Assembly (NCBI GenBank): GCA_017520155.1
Contig: JAFXGR010000064.1
Span: 1-34,408, forward strand
Length of the DNA stretch: 34,408 nt
Direction: 5' to 3'
Source of the DNA: Lachnospiraceae bacterium
Lineage (GTDB): Bacteria; Bacillota; Clostridia; Lachnospirales; Lachnospiraceae
Below are positions 7,045 to 16,137 of the stretch, piece by piece (positions within the stretch are counted from its first letter, which is position 1; each line of letters starts with the position of its first letter). Made by a program: the position numbers and the translations under genes. The notes under the pieces were generated by a model. That model had not been told where the DNA came from. It saw only the letters and a program-made list of their open reading frames with translations, and did no database searches.

Positions 7045-8733
7045 TTAAATATTCTTCGCTTTATTTGCCAATTCTTTCAATTCTCTGGCATTAGACAATA
7101 CTGCCTCTGTTACAGAGGTTCCACTTAGCAATCTGGCAATTTCTTCTAAGCTGTTTTCTTCTTTTAATTTGAAAATTTCTGTAACACTTCTTCCCTTCTT
7201 TGTACTTTTTTCAATCATAAAATGGGTATCTGCCATAGCGGCAATCTGGGGAAGATGGGTAATACAGATTAATTGATGCTCTTTACCCAGTACTGCCATT
7301 TTTTCTGATACCTTCCATGCTGTCTTACCACTGATTCCGGAATCAATTTCATCAAAAATTAAAGTTGGAATTCTTTCCCGATCTGCCATTACTGCCTTTA
7401 GGGCCAGCATAATTCTGGAAAGCTCCCCTCCACTGGCAACCTTGCTCATTGATTTTACCGGCTCTCCCGGATTTAAAGAAATCATAAAATCAACCGAATC
7501 GTATCCCTCAGCAGTTATCTTTTTTCTATCCTCTTCTATAGTTATCTGAAGCTCAACAGACAGGAAGTTTAAGTCTACCAAAGCTTGTTTTAATTGTTTT
7601 TCTAATGCCTTTCCATACTTTTTTCTGGAATCTGATAACTTTTTACACTGTGTTAATAAGTCATCATAAGCTTGTTCTTTTTGTTCTGTAAGATGTTGAA
7701 GATAAGCATCAAAATCATACAGCCGTTCCAAAAGTGCTTCTTTTTCGCTCTTGTATTCTAAAATTTCCTCTACGGAATTGCCGTATTTTTCTTTTAAATG
7801 ATGATAAGTATTTAAGCGTTTTTCTACTTGTTCAAACTGTGCCGGTTCAAATTCCAACTCCTTTTGATACTCTGATAAGGAACGATTAAAATCATTTAAT
7901 AAGGCTTCGATTTCCGATAATTGCTGTGACAAATCTTCCAGGGAATTATCATAATACAAAGCCTGTTTTAATTCCTTTACTGCTCTTCCGATACTGTCTC
8001 CTGCACTATTTTTTCCGGAATACCCTGTTCCTTCATAGACAGATCCAATATGTTCTGCAATACGCTTTGCATTTACCATTCTTCGAAAATCTTCTTCTAA
8101 TTGCTCATCCTCTCCCCTTTGAAGATTTGCTTCTTCAATTTCTTTGATTTCATATTCTGCCAAGGATATCTCTCTTACCTTTTCTTTTTCCCCGGCTTTT
8201 GCCTCTTCCAGTTCGTTTAAAAGGTTTTGATAGTGTTTAAATGACAGACGCACATCCTGTTTTAGTTTTTCGTGCTTCTCACCGCCATATTCATCTAAAA
8301 TTTGGGAATACTGCTTTATATTAAGCAGGTTTTGTGTTTCATGCTGTCCATGAATATTGATAAATAAGGAGGCCAGCTCTTTTAACTGTCTTTGACTAAT
8401 GGTCACTCCGTTTATTTTGCATAAGCTTCTCTCCGGTAACAGCTTTCGCAGTATAATGACTGTTTTATCCTCCTCCAGCGGAATATCCATCTGAGAAAGC
8501 AACTCTTCCTGCTCCTTAGTAGTTACCTGAAAAACAAGCTGTACTAAAGCAAAATCAGCTCCGGTACGAATCAGTCTTTTATCTGCCTTTCCACCTAAAG
8601 CCAAATTTACAGATCCCATGATGATGGATTTACCGGCTCCTGTTTCTCCTGTCAAAATATTCAGTCCTCTTTGAAACAATACTTCTGTTTCATCAATTAA
8701 GGCCAGGTTTTTCACGTGTAAACTTATTAACAT
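7045..8733 (-). CDS. recN: DNA repair protein RecN
   Basis: The product has 562 residues, normal for the family, from ATG 8733 with GGAGAG upstream. It is an SMC-like ATPase. Walker A GETGAGKS is at 29-36, long coiled coils fill the middle (about 150-380), and the ABC signature ASGGELSRIMLALKAV plus Walker B LIFDEIDSGISG lie near the C-terminus, followed by the H-loop ICITHLPQIA. RecN acts early at double-strand breaks, holding DNA ends together before RecA loading. It is downstream of argR by 73 bases, an arrangement conserved in Bacillus and Clostridia. Confidence 0.98.
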   Translation of the reverse strand: MLISLHVKNLALIDETEVLFQRGLNILTGETGAGKSIIMGSVNLALGGKADKRLIRTGADFALVQLVFQVTTKEQEELLSQMDIPLEEDKTVIILRKLLPERSLCKINGVTISQRQLKELASLFINIHGQHETQNLLNIKQYSQILDEYGGEKHEKLKQDVRLSFKHYQNLLNELEEAKAGEKEKVREISLAEYEIKEIEEANLQRGEDEQLEEDFRRMVNAKRIAEHIGSVYEGTGYSGKNSAGDSIGRAVKELKQALYYDNSLEDLSQQLSEIEALLNDFNRSLSEYQKELEFEPAQFEQVEKRLNTYHHLKEKYGNSVEEILEYKSEKEALLERLYDFDAYLQHLTEQKEQAYDDLLTQCKKLSDSRKKYGKALEKQLKQALVDLNFLSVELQITIEEDRKKITAEGYDSVDFMISLNPGEPVKSMSKVASGGELSRIMLALKAVMADRERIPTLIFDEIDSGISGKTAWKVSEKMAVLGKEHQLICITHLPQIAAMADTHFMIEKSTKKGRSVTEIFKLKEENSLEEIARLLSGTSVTEAVLSNARELKELANKAKNI

Positions 8734-8806
8734 AAACTCTCCTTACTCTTCTCTCCGGTAAGTGTTTTCCTCTTTTTCATCTCCCCAAGTAAAAAGCAGG
8801 GTAAAT

Positions 8807-9256
8807 TTATTCTAATAATTCATTAATTTTTTTCATTACAGCTTCTGCATCCTCATTAGTTCTTACCGCTGCCATAATCGTATCATCTCCGGCAATACTT
8901 CCCACAATCTCTTCCAGCTTCATAGTATCAATAGCTGCTGCCACAGCCATAGCCATGCCTGCAACAGTCTTAATTACCAGGATATTCTGGGCTCTGTCCA
9001 TGGAAACAAAACCGTCCTTTAATACCCGGATATACTTTTCTCCGATTTTGCTATCCTCATGTTTTAAAATCACATATTTTTGTTTTCCGTTCCCGGTGGA
9101 AACTTTCGTTAAATTCAGCTGTCTGATATCTCTTGAAACAGTGGCCTGAGTTACCTTATATCCATCCCTACGTAAAAGATCTGCCAAATCCTCCTGGGTT
9201 TCAATTTCATAATTTTCCACTAATTCTACGATTTTTTGATGACGGTTTCCTTTCAT
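8807..9256 (-). CDS. argR: Arginine repressor ArgR
   Basis: The product has 149 residues from ATG 9256, with AGGAAGG upstream. The N-terminal winged helix (residues 1-70) includes TQEDLADLLRRDGYKVTQAT and VSRDIRQLNL. The C-terminal domain has the arginine-binding and hexamer-forming motif GSIAGDDTIMAAVRT. ArgR represses arginine biosynthesis genes and activates catabolism when arginine is bound. Here it sits between nadK and recN rather than beside arg genes, the usual Firmicutes position. Confidence 0.97.
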   Translation of the reverse strand: MKGNRHQKIVELVENYEIETQEDLADLLRRDGYKVTQATVSRDIRQLNLTKVSTGNGKQKYVILKHEDSKIGEKYIRVLKDGFVSMDRAQNILVIKTVAGMAMAVAAAIDTMKLEEIVGSIAGDDTIMAAVRTNEDAEAVMKKINELLE

Positions 9257-9270
9257 TTCTCTATACCTTC

Positions 9271-10095
9271 CTACTTTGTATCTCCCATCTTTTTATGTAA
9301 AACCTCTAAAAAGCAAAGCTTACTTAATTTTACTATTGTGGTGGTATTTTCCGCTTTATAAATACGAATCCTATCTCCTGTTTTCATCCCGATTCTTTCA
9401 CTTCCGTCTGAATTTGCCTCAACCTCCTGACAGATCCCTCTTCTTCCCTGATCCACCTCTACTTCAATTACATCAGTAGCTGCCAGCACAATACTTCTGG
9501 CATTTAAGGTATGGGCACAAATAGGGGTAATCAGAATTAAATTAGCTGCCGGCTCCACTATGGGACCTCCTGCAGACATATTATATCCGGTGGATCCTGT
9601 GGGGGTGGAAATAATAATTCCATCAGCATTCCAGGTACAAAGCAGTTTACCGTTAACATAAATTTTTAACCGAATAATCTGAAGAGGACCGGATCTTGTA
9701 ATGGTAATATCATTCAGTGCGGGAGAAACTACAATCCTTTCCGCTTCTTTTGTAATCTCTCCGCAAAGCATCATTCGCTCTTCCACTTCAAATTCATTTT
9801 TTACTAATTTATCTACAGCCTCTTCCACAGAATCAATTTCCACTTCAGATAAATATCCCAAAGTCCCCAAATTTACTCCGATCATGGGAATATTTTTTCC
9901 TGCACTTTCCTTTGCCGCCTGAAGCATGGTTCCGTCTCCTCCAAGAACCATCATTACCTCTATATCCTGCTCTAAGGACTCTGCTGTTTTTGTAATGCAA
10001 TAAGGGATCTCTTTCTTCTTTAAGACCTGGGCAATTTTTTCTGTTATTTTATACTCAGGATCCTTTAATTCATTTGTTACAATTGCAAACTTCAT
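9271..10095 (-). CDS. nadK: NAD kinase
   Basis: The product has 274 residues from ATG 10095, preceded by GGGGGC. It phosphorylates NAD to NADP with ATP or polyphosphate. The family motif GGDGTMLQAA is at 52-61, and the second conserved stretch reads ADGIIISTPTGSTGYNMSAG with GGP after it. It is 15 bases upstream of argR and 11 downstream of tlyA, so almost certainly co-transcribed. Only one NAD kinase is seen here. Confidence 0.97.
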   Translation of the reverse strand: MKFAIVTNELKDPEYKITEKIAQVLKKKEIPYCITKTAESLEQDIEVMMVLGGDGTMLQAAKESAGKNIPMIGVNLGTLGYLSEVEIDSVEEAVDKLVKNEFEVEERMMLCGEITKEAERIVVSPALNDITITRSGPLQIIRLKIYVNGKLLCTWNADGIIISTPTGSTGYNMSAGGPIVEPAANLILITPICAHTLNARSIVLAATDVIEVEVDQGRRGICQEVEANSDGSERIGMKTGDRIRIYKAENTTTIVKLSKLCFLEVLHKKMGDTK

Positions 10096-10106
10096 CTCTG
10101 CCCCCT

Positions 10107-10994
10107 CTATTGAAGTGATCCATGGGCTGCTTCCACACTATCCTCTATTATGCTTTCGCTATCTTTGGAACAGCCCTTTCCTGTTTTATCTTCTATCTGT
10201 TTTGCCAGCTTTTCTTCTATCATCGCTTCCGTAGCTTCCAAAAACTCTTCATCCAGTTTATCCTCTTTTTTCAAGTGGATTAAATATTCAATATTTCCTT
10301 CCGGTCCCTTAATCGGAGAAAAATCCAGGTGTAAAACATGAAATCCCAATATATCTGCCAAAGTAATTATTTTTTCAATCACCTCATAATGGACACTTTT
10401 TTCCCTTACTACTCCTTTTTTTCCCACCTTTTCTTTTCCTGCCTCAAACTGAGGCTTAATCAGACAAACCATTTCTCCGCCGCTGCTTAGCAGCCTTCTG
10501 GCCGGGAGTAATATTTTACTGAGAGAAATAAAGGAAACATCTACAGAGGCAAAATCCACCTTGTCTGAAATATCCTGAGGCTGCAAATAGCGAAAATTTG
10601 TTTTTTCCATACAGACTACTCTCTCATCATTTCTCAACTTCCAAGCCTGCTGTCCATGTCCCACATCCACAGAATATACCTTCAGGGCTCCGTTTTGCAG
10701 CATACAATCGGTAAACCCACCAGTGGAGGCACCAATATCCATACAGACTTTGCAATTTAAATCTATTCCAAAGGTATTCATGGCTTTTTCCAGCTTCAGC
10801 CCGCCTCTGCTTACATATTTTAATGTCTGACCTTTTACCTCAATTTTTACTTTGGCGGGATCAAAAACAGTTCCTGCCTTATCCTCTCTTTGGCCGTTTA
10901 CAAAAACATTTCCTGCCATTATAATTGCCTTTGCCTTTTCTCTGGACTGTGCAAATCCCTGAGATACCAACAAAACATCCAATCGTTCCTTCAT
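10107..10994 (-). CDS. tlyA: TlyA-family rRNA 2'-O-methyltransferase / putative hemolysin
   Basis: The product has 295 residues from ATG 10994. Residues 3-65 are an S4 RNA-binding domain (RLDVLLVSQGFAQSREKAKA). An FtsJ-like methyltransferase domain follows, with SAM loop DIGASTGGFTDCMLQNGA at about 87-104 and later SVDVSFISLSKIL. In mycobacteria TlyA methylates 16S and 23S rRNA, giving capreomycin sensitivity; many clostridial copies are labelled hemolysin by history. The start overlaps the dxs stop by one base (TAATG), so translation is coupled. The last about 40 residues are acidic and variable. Confidence 0.93.
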   Translation of the reverse strand: MKERLDVLLVSQGFAQSREKAKAIIMAGNVFVNGQREDKAGTVFDPAKVKIEVKGQTLKYVSRGGLKLEKAMNTFGIDLNCKVCMDIGASTGGFTDCMLQNGALKVYSVDVGHGQQAWKLRNDERVVCMEKTNFRYLQPQDISDKVDFASVDVSFISLSKILLPARRLLSSGGEMVCLIKPQFEAGKEKVGKKGVVREKSVHYEVIEKIITLADILGFHVLHLDFSPIKGPEGNIEYLIHLKKEDKLDEEFLEATEAMIEEKLAKQIEDKTGKGCSKDSESIIEDSVEAAHGSLQ

Positions 10995-12856
10995 TATTTC
11001 TCCAAATAAACAGATATTACTTTATTTAATATTGTTTCTGCATCAATTCCAACTTCTTTTTTCAAAAGATCTACATTTCCATGCTCCACATATTCATCAG
11101 GAAGTGTAATAGTAAGAAGTTTCTTCTCCCACTTTTTCTCCTTAAGATAAGTGCGCACCTTTTCTCCATAGCCTCCACTGGCCACATTTTCTTCCATGGT
11201 AACAAGAAGAGTATGACTCTTACATACCTGCTCCAGCATCTCCTCATCAATAGGCTTTACAAAGCGGGCATTAATCACAGAACAGGAATATCCTTTTTCT
11301 TTTAACCCTTCCCGTACCTCTACGGCAGTTTTAACCATGCTTCCCACCGCCAAAAGGACAATGTCTTTTTCCTCAAAAATCATCTCACTTTTACCGTACT
11401 TAATAGGCTGACGATATTCTTCTAATCCGTCATAGGCCTCTCCTCTGGGATAACGAACAGCAATAGGTCCTTCAAAATCTACGGCAAACTTCATCATATC
11501 CGATAACTCCCACTTATTCTTTGGAGCCATAATCTGCATATTAGGTACTGCGGATAAATAAGAAAGATCAAAAATTCCCTGATGGGTCTCTCCGTCACTG
11601 CCTACCAGTCCCGCTCTGTCAATGGCAAAGACTACCGGCAGATTTTGAATACATACATCATGGATAATCTGATCATAGGCCCGTTGTAAAAACGATGAAT
11701 ATACCGCAACAATAGGTTTTAATCCATTTGCCGCCAGGCCTGCTGCAAAGGTTACCGCATGCTGCTCTGCAATTCCCACATCAAAAAATCGCTCCGGATA
11801 CACATTTCTAAAGCGCTTCAGCCCTGTCCCGTCAGGCATTGCTGCCGTAATAGCAACTACCTTGGGATTGCGTCTTGCCAGCTTAATCATTACGGTGGAA
11901 AAAATATCCGTATAATTTGGCTTTGGTTTTAATTTCTTAGGTACTCCTGTTTCAATATCAAAGGGATCAGATCCATGAAATCTGGCAGGATGTTTTTCTG
12001 CCGGCTCAAATCCCTTTCCTTTCTTGGTAATTACATGAACTAAAACAGAGGTTTTACAACGCTTAGCTTCATTAATTACGGTAATCAGTCCGGGAATATC
12101 ATGACCATCTACAGGCCCCAAATAAGTAATTCCCATATTTTCAAATAACATTCCGGGAATTACCAGCTGTTTTACACTGTTCTTCGCTTTTCTTACTTTA
12201 TCTACAATCGCCTGTCCATGTTTTGTTTTTAATAAGGAGTAGTAAATACCATCCTTAGTATTTCGATAATTTTCCGCAGTACGAATACTGTTTAAATATT
12301 TTGACATTCCTCCTACATTTTCAGAAATGGACATATTATTGTCATTTAAGATAATGATAAAATTCGTATCCATCCTTGCTGCATTGTTTAGGGCTTCATA
12401 GGCCATTCCCCCGGTTAAAGCACCGTCACCAATTACGGAAACCACATAATTGTCTTCTCCCTTTAAGTCCCTTGCCTTTACAAAGCCAAGACCTGCTGAA
12501 AGGGAGGTAGAGCTGTGCCCTGTATCGAAACAGTCACAGTCACTTTCACATCGTTTGGGGAAGCCGCTCATCCCCCCATATTTTCTTAAACTATGGAAGC
12601 CTTCTTTTCTTCCCGTTAATAGTTTATGGGTATAGGATTGATGTCCCACATCCCAGATAATCTTATCCTTTGGTAAATCCAATGCCAAATGAAGTGCCAT
12701 GGTAAGCTCCACCACACCTAAATTAGGCCCCAAGTGTCCCCCTGTTTCACTAATGGATCGGATTAAAAATTCTCTGATTTCCTGAGCCAGTTTATTATAA
12801 TTTTCCGGCTCAATCTTTTTAATATCATTTGGTTTTTTTATTAAATCAAGAAGCAT
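10994..12856 (-). CDS. dxs: 1-deoxy-D-xylulose-5-phosphate synthase
   Basis: The product has 620 residues, full length, from ATG 12856 with GGGGGC upstream. It condenses pyruvate and glyceraldehyde-3-phosphate into DXP using thiamine diphosphate, the first step of the MEP isoprenoid pathway. The TPP site GDGALTGGMAYEALNNA starts at 143, and NDNNMSIS follows. The pyrimidine domain has the catalytic glutamate region (GIAEQHAVTFAAGLA) and DRAGLVGSDGETHQGIFDL. It directly follows ispA, linking precursor supply to prenyl chain synthesis. Confidence 0.98.
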   Translation of the reverse strand: MLLDLIKKPNDIKKIEPENYNKLAQEIREFLIRSISETGGHLGPNLGVVELTMALHLALDLPKDKIIWDVGHQSYTHKLLTGRKEGFHSLRKYGGMSGFPKRCESDCDCFDTGHSSTSLSAGLGFVKARDLKGEDNYVVSVIGDGALTGGMAYEALNNAARMDTNFIIILNDNNMSISENVGGMSKYLNSIRTAENYRNTKDGIYYSLLKTKHGQAIVDKVRKAKNSVKQLVIPGMLFENMGITYLGPVDGHDIPGLITVINEAKRCKTSVLVHVITKKGKGFEPAEKHPARFHGSDPFDIETGVPKKLKPKPNYTDIFSTVMIKLARRNPKVVAITAAMPDGTGLKRFRNVYPERFFDVGIAEQHAVTFAAGLAANGLKPIVAVYSSFLQRAYDQIIHDVCIQNLPVVFAIDRAGLVGSDGETHQGIFDLSYLSAVPNMQIMAPKNKWELSDMMKFAVDFEGPIAVRYPRGEAYDGLEEYRQPIKYGKSEMIFEEKDIVLLAVGSMVKTAVEVREGLKEKGYSCSVINARFVKPIDEEMLEQVCKSHTLLVTMEENVASGGYGEKVRTYLKEKKWEKKLLTITLPDEYVEHGNVDLLKKEVGIDAETILNKVISVYLEK

Positions 12857-12870
12857 ATTCTTGCCCCCTT

Positions 12871-13770
12871 CTATTTTTCCCTTGTAATTAATTCCTTTAT
12901 CAATTCATTTAAAAATTCATTCTCTTTTTCAAAAGACTTAAGTAAGATAACAGCCTCATCAGACAACCGTTTTACCTCCTCTTTGGCTTTTTCCATGCCC
13001 ATTAAGGAAACATAGGTTACCTTGTGATTCTTTTCATCACTTCCTGTCATCTTTCCCAACATCTCCAAGGAACCGGTAACATCTAAGATATCATCCTGTA
13101 CCTGGAAAGCTATACCTATATTATAACCAATTTTTTCAATTGCACTTATTTCTTCTTCAGTTGCCCCTGCCAAAATTGCTCCAATCATCATGGAAGCTTC
13201 AATTAAGGCAGCGGTTTTATTTTTATGAATAAACAAAAGAAGTTCTTTTGTTACCTGATCCTCATTTAATGTTTCTGCTTCAATGTCTGCCGTCTGGCCG
13301 CCGATCATCCCAAAAATGCCGGCTTTTTTTGCTAAAACCTTCATTGCCCGGGCTACTTTTTTATTCTCCTCCTCCAGATCAAAGGCCTGACAGGCGGTTT
13401 CAAAGGCATAATTTAACAGGCCATCACCTGCCAAAATTGCCATACATTCTCCATAAACCACATGAGTGGTCTTTCTTCCTCTGCGGTATTCATCATTATC
13501 CATAGCGGGAAGATCATCATGAACTAAAGAATAAGTATGTATCATCTCCATGGCCGCCATAAAGGGCTCCACTGCTTTAGTTTTTCCTCCAAAAAGATGA
13601 AATACCTCCTGCATCAGCATAGGACGAAGTCTTTTTCCTCCGGCCTCCACACTATAATTCATGGCTTCTATTACTGTGCTTTGGTAACCGCCTTCCTTAG
13701 GCAGATACTTTCTTATAATTTCTTCTGTTTCCTGAATTTTTCTTGCTTTTTCTTCCTTATAGTTCTTCAA
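12871..13770 (-). CDS. ispA: Farnesyl (short-chain) diphosphate synthase
   Basis: The product has 299 residues. The start is TTG at 13768-13770 with a strong AGGAGGGG site; it overlaps the xseB stop by 14 bases. It joins IPP with DMAPP and GPP. The first aspartate-rich motif DDLPAMD is at 85-91 with the following RRGR, and the second, DDILD, at 226-230. Two small residues inserted within the first motif (DDxxxxD type) mark type II bacterial FPP synthases. It forms a gene pair with xseB, as in many bacteria including E. coli. Confidence 0.96.
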   Translation of the reverse strand: MKNYKEEKARKIQETEEIIRKYLPKEGGYQSTVIEAMNYSVEAGGKRLRPMLMQEVFHLFGGKTKAVEPFMAAMEMIHTYSLVHDDLPAMDNDEYRRGRKTTHVVYGECMAILAGDGLLNYAFETACQAFDLEEENKKVARAMKVLAKKAGIFGMIGGQTADIEAETLNEDQVTKELLLFIHKNKTAALIEASMMIGAILAGATEEEISAIEKIGYNIGIAFQVQDDILDVTGSLEMLGKMTGSDEKNHKVTYVSLMGMEKAKEEVKRLSDEAVILLKSFEKENEFLNELIKELITREK

Positions 13771-13975
13771 GATTCCCCTCCTGATTTAACAAAAGTACCT
13801 TTTTTTCCACCTGGTCTATAGTCTGACTACATACCTTCACATAATCCATTCCCTGCTGATAAAGTTGAAAGGATTCTTCCAAAGATACTTCCTCCTGCTG
13901 TAATTTATTTACGGTTTCTTCCAACTTGATTAAGGCTTCTTCCAAGGATAGTGCCTCTTCTATTTTCTTTGCCAT
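13757..13975 (-). CDS. xseB: Exodeoxyribonuclease VII small subunit
   Basis: The product has 72 residues from ATG 13975, with AAGGAAGG upstream. It is the usual helical hairpin (LSLEEALIKLEETVNKLQ, then SLEESFQLYQQGMDYV). Several copies bind one XseA to form the enzyme that cuts single-stranded DNA from both ends. It lies 45 bases after xseA. Confidence 0.95.
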   Translation of the reverse strand: MAKKIEEALSLEEALIKLEETVNKLQQEEVSLEESFQLYQQGMDYVKVCSQTIDQVEKKVLLLNQEGNLEEL

Positions 13976-14020
13976 TTACCGTCCTTCCTTCTCTCAATGA
14001 AACAGCTTTCTTCTTTCCCC

Positions 14021-15220
14021 TCAAGCTTCCGTCGTTTCCAAAACCTCAGCGGTGATTTTTCCGTCAGTTACAAAAAGCTCCAACTGCTGACCTTTACCTG
14101 TCTGATGAATACTTTTAATATTCTTTCCCTCCGGGGAAGAAACATAAGCGTACCCTTGTTTAAGTTTCTGAAGGGGAGAAGCTCCTTCCAATCGTTCCAT
14201 CTGTATTCTTAGCTGATATTTTTTATATTCTAAAATTTTTTTCATTTGTTCCTGCAGCATTTCTTCCATACGAATACACAAGAACCTTTTATCCCTGATT
14301 CTGCTTTCCGGACTTAGTGCCTGCAGCCTTACATTTTTTTGCTGAAGCTGAAGCTTTAGTATACTCAGCTTTCTCTCCATCATTTGCCCAAGCTGCCTTT
14401 TTTGCTGCTCCAGCATAAGAAGCAGCTGTCTTACATCATAAACGGCCAATTCTGCTGCCGCGGAAGGCGTAGGTGCCCGTAAATCAGAAACAAAATCTAT
14501 AATGGTTGTATCTGTTTCATGCCCCACTGCAGAAATAATGGGAACAGAACAGTCAAATACTGCCTGGGCTACCTCTTCTGTATTAAAGGCCCATAAATCT
14601 TCTATGGAGCCCCCTCCTCTTCCCACAATCATGGTATCCACTCCCAAGGCCTCCAACGCCCTGATTCCCTGTACAATGCTAAAAGGAGCTGCCTCCCCTT
14701 GTACAATTGCAGGATAAAGAATGATTCTGATATAAGGATTTCTTCTTTGGGCAATTTGAATAATATCACGTATTGCCGCTCCCGTGGAAGCCGTAACCAC
14801 ACCCAGGGTTTTTATATACTTTGGGATTGTCTGTTTATATTCTTCGGCAAAAAGCCCTCTTTCCAACAACTCTGCCTTTAGGCGTTCAAATTGTTCGAAC
14901 AGGGCTCCTGCACCATCTTTTTTAATTTTACGGGCATATAACTGATACTTCCCATCCCGTTCATACAGATCAATACTTCCCTCTACTACTACCTGCTGCC
15001 CCTCTGCCAGGGTAAAATTAAGTCCTGCCCTGTTTGTGGCAAACATTACACAGCTTAGGGTGCTTTTTTGATCTTTTAACGTAAAATAAATATGTCCAGA
15101 GGAATGATATTTACAGTTACTGACCTCTCCACTGATACTGACAGACCGGAGTAAATAATCCTGCGTGAACATATTTTTTATATATCTGTTGATTTGTTCT
15201 ACGGTATAAACATTTTGCAT
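14021..15220 (-). CDS. xseA: Exodeoxyribonuclease VII large subunit
   Basis: The product has 399 residues from ATG 15220. The N-terminal OB fold (about 1-100) binds single-stranded DNA (VSISGEVSNCKYHSSGHIYF). The catalytic domain includes LGVVTASTGAAIRDI, then GRGGGSIEDLWAFN and the conserved SAVGHETDTTIIDFVSDLRAPTP region split by one Asp. A coiled coil follows at about 270-350. Length is at the short end, normal for Clostridia. Confidence 0.97.
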   Translation of the reverse strand: MQNVYTVEQINRYIKNMFTQDYLLRSVSISGEVSNCKYHSSGHIYFTLKDQKSTLSCVMFATNRAGLNFTLAEGQQVVVEGSIDLYERDGKYQLYARKIKKDGAGALFEQFERLKAELLERGLFAEEYKQTIPKYIKTLGVVTASTGAAIRDIIQIAQRRNPYIRIILYPAIVQGEAAPFSIVQGIRALEALGVDTMIVGRGGGSIEDLWAFNTEEVAQAVFDCSVPIISAVGHETDTTIIDFVSDLRAPTPSAAAELAVYDVRQLLLMLEQQKRQLGQMMERKLSILKLQLQQKNVRLQALSPESRIRDKRFLCIRMEEMLQEQMKKILEYKKYQLRIQMERLEGASPLQKLKQGYAYVSSPEGKNIKSIHQTGKGQQLELFVTDGKITAEVLETTEA

Positions 15221-15241
15221 AATTCACCTGAAACCGTTGTT

Positions 15242-15667
15242 TTAAGACAGACTGCTTTCTTCCTCTTTCCTGGTAAATTTAGCAAGTACTCCATTGACAA
15301 AACCATAGGATTCATCCTGTCCGTATTTCTTTGCCAATTCCACTGCTTCATTAATTGCCACTCCCTGAGGAATCTTCTCGTCAAACAACAATTCATATAC
15401 TGCCAGACGAATAATGGAAAGATCTACCTTTCCCATACGCTCTGTGGTCCAGCCTGTTGCCTTTTCATTGATCTTAAGATCTATCTCTTCCAATCGGTGA
15501 TGAATGGATAAAAATCTTTCTCTAATCTGTGCTTTGTCCTTTTCGGTCATTTCTATTTCTTCATGCTCCAAAAAAAGCTCACATTGCTCCTGCATTTCTT
15601 CTTTTGTATTGAATTCTATACGAAATAACAGCTTAAATACTTGTTCTCTCAGCCCACTTCTGTTCAT
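15242..15667 (-). CDS. nusB: Transcription antitermination factor NusB
   Basis: The product has 141 residues from ATG 15667. It is an all-helical RNA-binding protein; visible conserved parts are REQVFKLLFRIEF at the start and the late motif VDLSIIRLAVYELLFDEKIP with INEAVELAKKYG. NusB with S10 binds boxA in rRNA leaders to prevent early termination. It starts four bases after the Asp23-family gene, and xseA follows. Confidence 0.96.
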   Translation of the reverse strand: MNRSGLREQVFKLLFRIEFNTKEEMQEQCELFLEHEEIEMTEKDKAQIRERFLSIHHRLEEIDLKINEKATGWTTERMGKVDLSIIRLAVYELLFDEKIPQGVAINEAVELAKKYGQDESYGFVNGVLAKFTRKEEESSLS

Positions 15668-15671
15668 TTTT

Positions 15672-16064
15672 CTAGCTCCGTTTATCTTTTTGCATATCTA
15701 CACCGGAAATACGAATATCAATATCCGTTACGATAAGTCCTGTCATACTTTCTACTGCAGTTTTTACTTTATCCTGTACTTTGCTGCAGGTTCCGGGGAT
15801 GTTGTATCCATATTCCATCATAATTGCAAGACTGATCTTTACTTTATTTTTGTTAACTGAGATTTTTACTCCTTTGGACAGGTTCTTTCTTCCTGCCTTA
15901 GCCATAATCTCATTAGTTATATTTCCTGCCATTGCAGATACACCCTTTACTTCCGTTGCTGCCATACCGGCAATCACCGCAACCACATCATCTGCAATCT
16001 GAACTCTTCCTTTTCCTTCTTCATCCTGTAATACATAAGTACTTCTTCCTAACTCTTTTTCCAT
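15672..16064 (-). CDS. Asp23/Gls24 family envelope stress-response protein
   Basis: The product has 130 residues from ATG 16064 with AAGGAGG upstream. It is the DUF322/Asp23 domain: VQIADDVVAVIAGMAATEVKGV, then ISLAIMMEYGYNIP and VQDKVKTAVESMTGL with VDIRISGV near the end. Related B. subtilis YqhY sits in the same place before nusB and is linked to control of lipid synthesis (known for the family, not shown here). It is the first gene of the housekeeping operon. Confidence 0.92.
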   Translation of the reverse strand: MEKELGRSTYVLQDEEGKGRVQIADDVVAVIAGMAATEVKGVSAMAGNITNEIMAKAGRKNLSKGVKISVNKNKVKISLAIMMEYGYNIPGTCSKVQDKVKTAVESMTGLIVTDIDIRISGVDMQKDKRS

Positions 16065-16102
16065 GAATAACCTCCTTAATCTATGGGGTATAGTTCTTAT
16101 CT

Positions 16103-16131
16103 ATTATACCATTGAATATTTTTTTTGCCTA
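16103..16131 (-). promoter_or_regulatory. Sigma-A-type promoter of the asp23-nusB-...-recN operon
   Basis: On the minus strand, -35 TAGGCA (16126-16131), a 17-base spacer beginning with an A-run, and a perfect -10 TATAAT (16103-16108). The transcript would start about 30 bases before the Asp23-family ATG. The site lies directly after the stop of the transglutaminase-like gene, where I see no terminator. Confidence 0.75.
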
Positions 16132-16137
16132 GTGCAA

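Noticed and set aside
12857..12870. TPP riboswitch or separate promoter for dxs
   Set aside because: The gap to ispA is 14 bases; dxs is inside the operon.
15199..15396. Second minus-strand frame inside nusB
   Set aside because: Overlaps the conserved NusB C-terminus in another frame; no start signal.
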